The notes beneath the pieces were generated by a model that did not search any database, was not told the DNA's origin, and was given only the letters and a program-made list of their open reading frames with translations. From Alloprevotella tannerae (GTDB taxonomy: Bacteria > Bacteroidota > Bacteroidia > Bacteroidales > Bacteroidaceae), in contig JABZGO010000127.1 of assembly GCA_015259305.1 (NCBI GenBank), positions 1 through 5,690 of the forward strand: a stretch of DNA of 5,690 bases, given 5' to 3'. Positions within the stretch are counted from its first letter, which is position 1. The number at the start of each line of letters is the position of its first letter. Position numbers and translations under genes: made by a program. Positions 1-4,796 of this stretch are shown one piece after another.

Positions 1-800
1 ACCAGTGCAAACAAACTTTCGTTTATGCCTCGCTGACTCGCACGAATGCCGGGCGTTAACGTGTAGCCGGTCGTGTTGTCTTGCGTCTGCATAATAATGT
101 TGAGAATACCGGAAACTCCCTCTGCGTCGTATTTTGCGCCGGGATTAGTGATTACTTCTACGCTTTTTACCGCCGATGCTGGGTAACTTTTGAATATTTC
201 TCCGGGATTGCTGCTCATGAGTTTGTTGGGCTGGCCATTAACGTAGACTTTGAAACTCCCGCTGCCGTTAACCGTAATTTTATCTTGCCCATCAACGGTC
301 ACGAGTGGCACCTTTCGCAGCATATCCAAAAGACTTTGTGTCTTAGATTCCGGATCATCCTTTACGGCATAATTAATGCGGTCGCCCGAAGCTTTCACCA
401 AAGGCGCTTTTGCCGTAACTACGGCCGTCTTTAAATCGCTTTCGCTCATAAATAATGCGAGTCGGCCCAAATCAACTTGTTTTTCCTCAGCCAAAACAAA
501 GTCGCGGCTGCAAAATCCTTTGCCCAAAGCTGCCGCTTCGAGCGTATATTGGCCCGCTTGCGTGCAAGTAAGGCTGAAAATGCCTTGTGCATCTGCCACG
601 CCGGTGGCTATTGAGTGCTTGCGTTTCCCTACTTGATAGAGTCTGATTGTGGCATAAGGTTCCGGCTGTGCGTTGGCAGAATCAACAACAAGGCCTTTGA
701 TGGTATAGCTTGCAATTGTTTGTGCTTGTGTCGGTAAAGTAGAAATCAGCACAAGCGTTAAAACCGCTGCGTACATTACGGTATTAAATGTGTGTTTCAT
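1..800 (-). CDS. TonB-dependent outer-membrane receptor / outer-membrane beta-barrel family protein, N-terminal part (left edge truncates it)
   Basis: The 266 visible residues read without a stop from ATG at 800 to the window edge. Residues 1-27 are a signal peptide: a short basic N-region, a hydrophobic core (AAVLTLVLIS) and an A-Q-A type end. Residues about 32-110 resemble the carboxypeptidase-regulatory-like beta-sandwich (YTIKGLVVDSANAQP, a central DAQGIFSL, ending in ALGKGFCSRDF) that precedes many Bacteroidota receptors. Residues about 125-240 are a TonB plug: VVTAKAPLVKASGDRINY, a LLDMLRKVPLVTVDG stretch, YVNGQPNKLM, VKSVEVITNPGAKYDAEGVSGILNI. The ITNPGAKYDAEGVSGILNI type of ending is typical of the OMP_b-brl_3 / TonB receptor group. 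The barrel, and so the substrate, lies outside the window. Predicted role: energised uptake, or an outer-membrane protein of unknown ligand. No SusD-like partner is visible upstream. A perfect promoter lies at 958-988, giving a leader of about 150 nt. Confidence 0.9.
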   Translation of the reverse strand, partial: MKHTFNTVMYAAVLTLVLISTLPTQAQTIASYTIKGLVVDSANAQPEPYATIRLYQVGKRKHSIATGVADAQGIFSLTCTQAGQYTLEAAALGKGFCSRDFVLAEEKQVDLGRLALFMSESDLKTAVVTAKAPLVKASGDRINYAVKDDPESKTQSLLDMLRKVPLVTVDGQDKITVNGSGSFKVYVNGQPNKLMSSNPGEIFKSYPASAVKSVEVITNPGAKYDAEGVSGILNIIMQTQDNTTGYTLTPGIRASQRGINESLFAL

Positions 801-853
801 ATCATATTCTTTATTGTTAGTTTGCTATTGTGAAGTAAATAGTAAGCGGTCAT
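797..853 (-). other. Possible 18-codon leader reading frame (uORF) overlapping the receptor start
   Basis: Reading leftward from the predicted transcription start near 951, the first ATG of the leader is at 853-851. It opens a frame of 18 sense codons (peptide MTAYYLLHNSKLTIKNMI) that stops at TGA 799-797. That TGA overlaps the receptor's ATG (800-798) as ATGA, a layout that often gives translational coupling. The start codon also lies at the inner end of an inverted-repeat arm (853-860). There is no homology or clear ribosome-binding sequence to support expression, and a short frame with this overlap can arise by chance. Confidence 0.22.
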
Positions 854-951
854 ACAACCAATGATGGAGCTTATAACCTCTACTATGAGATGCCTTTTAA
901 GAGGACTTTGCGCACAACTATTTAGGTTTTTGGTTGTATTAGTTTACTATT
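838..951 (-). promoter_or_regulatory. Two-part inverted repeat in the receptor mRNA leader, possible cis-regulatory RNA structure
   Basis: AATAGTAA (838-845) is the exact reverse complement of TTACTATT (944-951), and TACAACCA (853-860) of TGGTTGTA (931-938). The two 8-bp arms are collinear, separated by 7 nt on one side and 5 nt on the other, so in the leftward transcript they would form one long stem with an internal loop. Inside is a 70-nt domain holding a further 5-bp helix (CCTCT 877-881 with AGAGG 900-904). The outer arm coincides with the predicted 5' end of the transcript, downstream of the -7 box at 958-965. I do not recognise a known riboswitch: no cobalamin-, TPP- or FMN-box consensus was seen. 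A DNA-level role is also possible. Confidence 0.4.
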
Positions 952-957
952 ACACCG

Positions 958-988
958 CAAAAATAGGCGGTTTGATGATACCAACAAA
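958..988 (-). promoter_or_regulatory. Bacteroidota-type promoter for the TonB-dependent receptor
   Basis: On the minus strand, TTTG (988-985) is followed after exactly 19 bp by TATTTTTG (965-958). This is a perfect match to the -33 TTTG / -7 TAnnTTTG consensus of the Bacteroidota primary sigma factor. Transcription should begin near 951-953, giving an untranslated leader of about 150 nt before the ATG at 800. The remaining 966-1063 stretch up to the aromatic-biosynthesis gene shows no convincing terminator. Confidence 0.8.
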
Positions 989-1063
989 GTATTCCTGCCG
1001 TTTTTTTGAAGAAAAGAAGAGATCTTCGGCTTTAGAATCGGTCATGAGGAAGAAATTAGCCGT

Positions 1064-2134
1064 TTAATCGCGCATGATTTCTGCTTGTCGATGTATACTT
1101 TCTTCATGAATAGCTTCAAAAATGGCCTTGATGAATTGAGGCGTCATTCCGTGCGATGTGCCATGCTCAAAATTGCGTTTTAAGATTTCGTCATAGCGTT
1201 TGGCTTGTACGATGGTTAGGTTGTGAGCTTTTTTATAAGCGCCAATTTTTCGGCTGATCTGCATTCGTTCTACCAGCAGGTGAATAAGAGAATTGTCAAG
1301 GCGATCTATTTGTGCCCGCATCTCCTCTAATTGTATCGCTTCGTTTCTCCGATCTCGTATAACAAGCTGACCGATTATGGATTCCAAAACTTCTGGTGTG
1401 ATTTGCTGAAAAGCGTCACTCCAAGCCTTGTCAGGCGAGCAATGCGTCTCGATAATCAGACCATCAAAACCTAAATCTAAACCTTGCTGTGCCAACGGAG
1501 CGATCAGTGAGCGCTTTCCGCCTATGTGGCTTGGATCTCCAATAATAGGCAGATCCGGGAAGCGTCGGCGTAGCTCAATCGGAAGGCTCCACATGGGGTC
1601 GTTGCGATATGGTTTTTTTCCGTAAGTAGAGAAGCCGCGATGGATAACCCCAAGTCGCTTTACGCCTGCTTGGTTCAGTCTTAGTAGTCCGCCAATCCAT
1701 AGTTCTATGTCAGGGTTTACGGGGTTTTTCACCAAGATGGGAATATCTACTCCCTGCAATGCTTCTGCCATATCTTGCAAAGCAAAAGGGTTCGTCGCCG
1801 TGCGTGCGCCAATCCACAGCAACCCGACGCCCGCTTTTAGTGCTGCCTCAATGTGAGTAGGCGTTGCCACCTCAGTAGCCGTGATCATCCCCAGTTCATC
1901 GTTGACGCGGCGTAGCCAGGGGAGCGCTTCCAAGCCTTTTCCCTCAAACCCGCCGGGCTTGGTGCGTGGCTTCCAAATGCCGGCACGAAAGATCTTAACG
2001 CCGAAGCTCGCCAATTCGCGTGCTGTCTGCATTACTTGAGCCTCTGTCTCTGCGGCGCAAGGACCCGCGATCAAGAGCGTTTTTTCGCCGCAAGGGGCGG
2101 CCGGTAAGGCAAGAGGACGTAAATCTAAGTTCAT
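1064..2134 (-). CDS. Bifunctional 3-deoxy-7-phosphoheptulonate (DAHP) synthase / chorismate mutase (AroQ type)
   Basis: A 356-residue cytoplasmic enzyme. Residues about 15-260 are a type I-beta DAHP synthase, condensing phosphoenolpyruvate with erythrose 4-phosphate in the first shikimate step. Visible motifs are GPCA (24-27), KPRTKPGGFEG (55-65), WIGARTATNPF (107-117), KNP (136-138), GDPSHIGGKR (199-208) and ETHCSPDKAWSD (229-240). By spacing, the metal ligands are C26, H203, E229 and D240. Residues about 268-352 are an AroQ chorismate mutase (chorismate to prephenate); R273, R290, K301, R313, S346 and Q350 align with E. coli R11, R28, K39, R51, S84 and Q88. The positions of E. coli D48 and E52 are Q310 and Y314, which I think is usual for this fused Bacteroidota type. 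An upstream in-frame ATG at 2203 would add 23 residues (starting MRERGEGKPQ), but a -7 box lies inside that extension and the family begins near MNLDLRPL, so 2134 is chosen. The mutase domain often makes the synthase feedback-sensitive in such fusions. Confidence 0.94.
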   Translation of the reverse strand: MNLDLRPLALPAAPCGEKTLLIAGPCAAETEAQVMQTARELASFGVKIFRAGIWKPRTKPGGFEGKGLEALPWLRRVNDELGMITATEVATPTHIEAALKAGVGLLWIGARTATNPFALQDMAEALQGVDIPILVKNPVNPDIELWIGGLLRLNQAGVKRLGVIHRGFSTYGKKPYRNDPMWSLPIELRRRFPDLPIIGDPSHIGGKRSLIAPLAQQGLDLGFDGLIIETHCSPDKAWSDAFQQITPEVLESIIGQLVIRDRRNEAIQLEEMRAQIDRLDNSLIHLLVERMQISRKIGAYKKAHNLTIVQAKRYDEILKRNFEHGTSHGMTPQFIKAIFEAIHEESIHRQAEIMRD

Positions 2135-2159
2135 AAATAATCTTTCGTTTTTACTTGTG

Positions 2160-2167
2160 CAAAAATA
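2160..2167 (-). promoter_or_regulatory. -7 promoter element for the DAHP synthase/chorismate mutase gene
   Basis: The minus strand reads TATTTTTG, an exact TAnnTTTG match, and predicts transcription starting near 2153 with a leader of about 20 nt before the ATG at 2134. No TTTG is found at the expected -33 spacing (positions around 2187-2190 read GAGA on the minus strand), so the promoter may be weak or activator-dependent. Its position supports the shorter start of the gene. Confidence 0.5.
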
Positions 2168-2222
2168 CATAGATTGAGGCTTTCCTTCTCCTCTTTCTCT
2201 CATTTTTTATGAGGAGTTTTGC

Positions 2223-2255
2223 GGCTTTATCCCATTAAAGGCCACATTTTTTTTT
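2223..2255 (+). terminator. Terminator-like hairpin with T-tract, overlapping the rightward promoter
   Basis: On the plus strand GGCTTTA (2223-2229) pairs with TAAAGGCC (2236-2243) around a 6-nt loop, with one bulged G, followed by ACA and a run of nine T (2247-2255). This is the form of an intrinsic terminator for rightward transcription. No rightward gene lies upstream, so it would only stop antisense transcription coming through the DAHP synthase gene. The T-tract directly precedes and shares bases with the -33 TTTG of the next promoter, so it may instead simply be an A/T-rich upstream promoter region. Confidence 0.35.
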
Positions 2256-2283
2256 GCGCCCGCTGTTTCTTGTAGTAACTTTG
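2253..2283 (+). promoter_or_regulatory. Bacteroidota-type promoter for the rightward gene cluster
   Basis: TTTG (2253-2256), 19 bp, then TAACTTTG (2276-2283) is a perfect -33/-7 match to the Bacteroidota primary sigma consensus. Transcription should start near 2290, about 55 nt before the chosen ATG at 2344. It is the only such match found ahead of the five plus-strand genes; inspection of the gaps before 2679, 3176 and 4280 found only one-mismatch -7 boxes without a -33 element. Confidence 0.8.
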
Positions 2284-2343
2284 CATCACGCAGAAGAGGC
2301 TTAAAGTGTGAACTTATGCACTATGCTCCTGCTAATTTTTATT

Positions 2344-2613
2344 ATGGACGAACGAAGTGATTTTATAGACGCGTTGCTACACTACGCTATGGCGCAATTG
2401 TTGCATCAAGATCGCACGGCCGACTATTGTCGTGGTGCAATTAAAATCTTAGATGCTCGCAATCATCTTTTCACATTCGTCTTTGTCGACAATACTGACG
2501 AGGAAAATGCCGTTTATGCGTTGCGCGATTTATGCCGTGTTGACCCGGATACGCTCGATACGATCGTTGATCGCGCCAAAATCGCATCTCTCGCCCGTAC
2601 TTATTTTGATTAA
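2344..2613 (+). CDS. Small hypothetical protein of unknown function
   Basis: An 89-residue protein starting MDERSDFIDALLHYAM, not recognised as a known family. It is acidic and rich in charged residues, with no signal peptide or membrane segment when started here, so it is probably cytoplasmic. The likely pattern is helix (about 5-22), a central strand-like hydrophobic segment (HLFTFVFVDN, about 43-52), then helices with DPDTLDTIVDRAKIASLARTYF near the end. Two in-frame alternatives lie upstream: ATG at 2323, giving a hydrophobic MLLLIFI start, and GTG at 2308. The ATG at 2344 is preferred because the added residues look non-coding and the A/T-rich stretch before it suits Bacteroidota initiation. 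It is the first gene after the promoter at 2253-2283 and 65 bp ahead of the thioesterase. The same frame stays open for over 200 nt beyond its TAA. Confidence 0.65.
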   Translation: MDERSDFIDALLHYAMAQLLHQDRTADYCRGAIKILDARNHLFTFVFVDNTDEENAVYALRDLCRVDPDTLDTIVDRAKIASLARTYFD

Positions 2614-2678
2614 AACAACAATGATGCGGTGCTGCGCCAACTCATAAAAGTTGCCGTAGGCCACGAACATATTAAAGT

Positions 2679-3113
2679 ATGGAAGAACCAAAAGACGAGC
2701 TTACGTATCGCAGAAGAATGCCTATACAGATACGTTTTAATGATGCTGACTCTTATGGTCACGTCAATAATAATGCGTATTTCAGCTATTATGACTTGGG
2801 CAAGATGGACTACCTCAATTCTGTAATGGGGGCAGATGGAAAAGCGCATGGTATTGTGCCAATTGTTGCTAATATCAGTGCCGATTTTTTCCATCCCGTC
2901 TTTTATGGAGATGAGATCGTTGTAGAAACGTGCATCCCCCATATTGGCAAAAAGAGCTTTACCTTGCAGCAGCGTGCAGTTAACGTGAAAACAAATACCG
3001 TTGTCTGTCGTTGCGCCACGGTGATGGTTTGTTTTTCTTTAAAAGAGAAGAAGAGCGTAGAGGTGCCGGCCGATTTTCGGGAGGCTATTGAGCGCTTTGA
3101 GAAAGACGAATAA
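2679..3113 (+). CDS. Acyl-CoA thioesterase, 4-hydroxybenzoyl-CoA thioesterase (hotdog) family
   Basis: A 144-residue single hotdog domain, usual for YbgC/FadM-like thioesterases. The signature RFNDADSYGHVNNNAYFSYYDLGKMDY (from about residue 19) matches the family pattern R-x-x-D-x-D-x-x-G-H-V-N-N-x-x-Y. D24 aligns with the catalytic Asp17 of Pseudomonas 4-hydroxybenzoyl-CoA thioesterase and Asp18 of YbgC. Later segments (ISADFFHPVFYGDEIVVET, then SFTLQQRAVN and TVVCRCATVMVCFS) give the expected central strands. It hydrolyses an acyl- or aryl-CoA in the cytoplasm; the substrate cannot be read from the sequence. An internal ATG at 2718 (MPIQIRF) is a possible shorter start. It lies 62 bp before aroB, with no promoter between, suggesting co-transcription, though no biochemical link to shikimate synthesis is evident. 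Confidence 0.88.
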   Translation: MEEPKDELTYRRRMPIQIRFNDADSYGHVNNNAYFSYYDLGKMDYLNSVMGADGKAHGIVPIVANISADFFHPVFYGDEIVVETCIPHIGKKSFTLQQRAVNVKTNTVVCRCATVMVCFSLKEKKSVEVPADFREAIERFEKDE

Positions 3114-3175
3114 GTCGCCGCGAGGTACCAACGTTCGCCCTCGTCGCGCGGTCAAATGTTTGTGGAGTTTTAGAA

Positions 3176-4219
3176 ATGGAACAGCACGTACTACTTGTCG
3201 ACAATTTGCCTGAAGCCGTCGGCCGTTTGTCGCAGGCAGGCTACGATCATATTTTCGTGCTTGCCGACTTGCAGACCGAGCGCTTTTGTCGCCCACTACT
3301 GGGCGATAGTGCTTCGCTTTATTCGCCTGACGTCGTCATCGCTTCGACAGATGCTCATAAAGATCTTGATACCTTGTCGCAAGTATGGGCTTTTCTGCAG
3401 ACACATGGAGCTACGCGCCACTCATTAATAATATGTCTGGGCGGCGGGATGGTCACTGACTTGGGCGGCTTCGCTGCGGCTACGTTTAAGCGTGGGATCG
3501 ACTTCATCAATGTCCCGACTACGTTGCTGGCTATGGTCGATGCCGCTGTCGGTGGTAAGACGGGCGTTAATTTTAACGGACTGAAAAACGAGATTGGCGT
3601 CTTTTGTCCGGCTCAGCGTGTATGGATACATACGCCTTTTCTTCGTACACTCGATGCCGACAATCTTCGCTCGGGCTATGCAGAAATGCTGAAGCACGCC
3701 TTATTAAATAATGTGCAAGCGTGGGCGGAACATTTGGACTTCGATTTGGCTGCGCCCGATTTTGAACGCCTGCAGAAGATGGTAGGCGAGAGTATCGCAC
3801 TCAAACAGCGCATTGTCGCCGAAGATCCTCAAGAACACGGCTTGCGTAAAGCGCTAAACTTTGGTCACACAGTTGGCCATGCTTTTGAGACCTTGTCGCT
3901 TCGTCGCCATTCTCCGCAACTACACGGTTCTTGTGTCGCACAAGGAATGATTTGCGAACTCTATTTGAGCCACCTGCACAAGGGTTTTCCCCTTGAGCGC
4001 TTGCGGCAAACTGTGCGCTACTTAATCGAGAATTATGGTCGCTTCGAGTTCTCGTGCGACGACTATGATACACTTTACGAACTAATGCTTCACGATAAGA
4101 AAAATGTTGGTGGAGTCATCAACTTCACCTTCTTGGGTGATGTGGGACGTATTTTTACAGACCAACACGCCGAGCGCGAAGAAATCTATGAGGCTTTTGA
4201 TTTCCTACGTGAGGGTTAG
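3176..4219 (+). CDS. aroB: 3-dehydroquinate synthase
   Basis: A 347-residue cytoplasmic enzyme that converts DAHP to 3-dehydroquinate, the second shikimate step, using NAD and a divalent metal. The NAD-binding glycine-rich segment GGGMVTDLGGFAA is at 89-101, followed by NVPTTLLAMVDAAVGGKTGVN (112-132) and LKNEIG (136-141). Metal ligands by alignment to the A. nidulans and E. coli enzymes are E170 (GYAEMLKHALL), H231 (NFGHTVGHAFE) and H250 (LHG). The usual LHGE-(A/C)-V is here LHGSCVAQGM, with serine after glycine. The length is slightly below the common 355-365. The start at 3176 has GGAG eight bases upstream, and the N-terminus (MEQHVLLVDNLPE) is plausible. It forms a functional pair with the divergently transcribed DAHP synthase, whose product is its substrate. 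The FMN-binding gene follows after 60 bp. Confidence 0.95.
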   Translation: MEQHVLLVDNLPEAVGRLSQAGYDHIFVLADLQTERFCRPLLGDSASLYSPDVVIASTDAHKDLDTLSQVWAFLQTHGATRHSLIICLGGGMVTDLGGFAAATFKRGIDFINVPTTLLAMVDAAVGGKTGVNFNGLKNEIGVFCPAQRVWIHTPFLRTLDADNLRSGYAEMLKHALLNNVQAWAEHLDFDLAAPDFERLQKMVGESIALKQRIVAEDPQEHGLRKALNFGHTVGHAFETLSLRRHSPQLHGSCVAQGMICELYLSHLHKGFPLERLRQTVRYLIENYGRFEFSCDDYDTLYELMLHDKKNVGGVINFTFLGDVGRIFTDQHAEREEIYEAFDFLREG

Positions 4220-4279
4220 TGGTAAATAGAGACAAATCACGACTGCACAATGTGGTCGAAATAAAATCAATACAACAAT

Positions 4280-4792
4280 ATGAAACGTTCAACTTTAATT
4301 CTTACGCTGGCGCTGGCCTTGGTTGGAAGTGCTTCGTCTGTGGGCTTTTTGCAGGCAGCGCCGAAAGTAGTCGTCAACACTCAAACGGTTGCGCCGAATG
4401 GGCGTCAATTGACAAAACTTGGTCTGACCGGAGCTCAACTGGAGCAGAAACACGACGGCATTTGGGCCGTTACGCTCAAAGGAAAGGCCTTGGGCTATGT
4501 AATCAACTCTACGCCTTTTGCCGCCAATGTGCAAGGCTATCGCGGCCCTGTGCCGGTTTTGGTTTATGTAGACAATTCCGGTAAATGCAAAAAGGTATAT
4601 GCACTCCCCAACAACGAGACGCCTTCTTTCTTCGACAAGGCCGTGACGGTGCAAAATCAGTTTAAGGGAAAGGCTGCCAAGAAAGCCGCAACGATGAGTG
4701 TGGACGCAGTCAGTGGCGCTACTTTTTCCAGCAAGGCTTTGGCTGCTAATGTCAAGGCGGCACTGGATGCGTATACCAAGTACGTAAAATAA
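4280..4792 (+). CDS. Secreted FMN-binding (FMN_bind) domain protein, predicted covalently flavinylated
   Basis: A 170-residue exported protein. Residues 1-26/27 form a signal peptide (KR start, hydrophobic LILTLALALVG, cleavage in FLQA-A); no lipobox cysteine is present. The rest is one FMN_bind domain like those of RnfG, NqrC and NosR: GYRGPVPVLVYVD in the middle, NETPSFF at about 112-118, and VDAVSGATFSS near 141-151. The D-A-V-S-G-A-T motif is the ApbE-recognised site, so T148 is the predicted threonine esterified to FMN through phosphate. It should act as an electron carrier outside the cytoplasmic membrane. It overlaps no neighbour but sits 4 bp before a membrane protein with a related domain, the probable redox partner. 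A longer GTG-started frame at 4219-4584 in another frame is a shadow. A hairpin and A-rich leader, but no clear promoter, precede it. Confidence 0.9.
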   Translation: MKRSTLILTLALALVGSASSVGFLQAAPKVVVNTQTVAPNGRQLTKLGLTGAQLEQKHDGIWAVTLKGKALGYVINSTPFAANVQGYRGPVPVLVYVDNSGKCKKVYALPNNETPSFFDKAVTVQNQFKGKAAKKAATMSVDAVSGATFSSKALAANVKAALDAYTKYVK

Positions 4793-4796
4793 CGTG

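Noticed and set aside
81..636. Plus-strand frames opposite the receptor gene
   Set aside because: They are antisense shadows of a minus-strand gene with clear signal-peptide and plug motifs.
838..951. Invertible (phase-variable) promoter flanked by inverted repeats
   Set aside because: The consensus promoter (958-988) lies outside the repeats and no TAnnTTTG occurs on either strand of the 70-bp interior, so inversion would not switch this promoter. No recombinase gene is in the window.
861..1067. 68-codon plus-strand frame in the intergenic region
   Set aside because: Its composition is unlike the real genes, it has no recognisable domain or promoter, and it covers the minus-strand promoter and leader of the receptor.
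3118..3151. GC-rich partial hairpin between the thioesterase and aroB (CGAGG 3121-3125 with CCTCG 3139-3143)
   Set aside because: The stem is five pairs with a 13-nt loop and mismatched flanks, with no T-run after it; consistent with ordinary spacer sequence.
3155..3162. AATGTTTG as a -7 box for aroB
   Set aside because: It has one mismatch to TAnnTTTG and no TTTG at the expected -33 spacing, so a separate aroB promoter is not supported.
4240..4258. Small hairpin ahead of the FMN-binding gene (CGAC/GTCG and CAC/GTG arms)
   Set aside because: There are only seven pairs with a 2-nt bulge, and no T-tract follows, so it is not supported as a terminator or attenuator.
4219..4584. GTG-started 121-codon frame overlapping the aroB stop
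   Set aside because: It is out of frame with the FMN-binding gene that starts at 4280 and has a signal peptide and full domain; the frame shows no family features.
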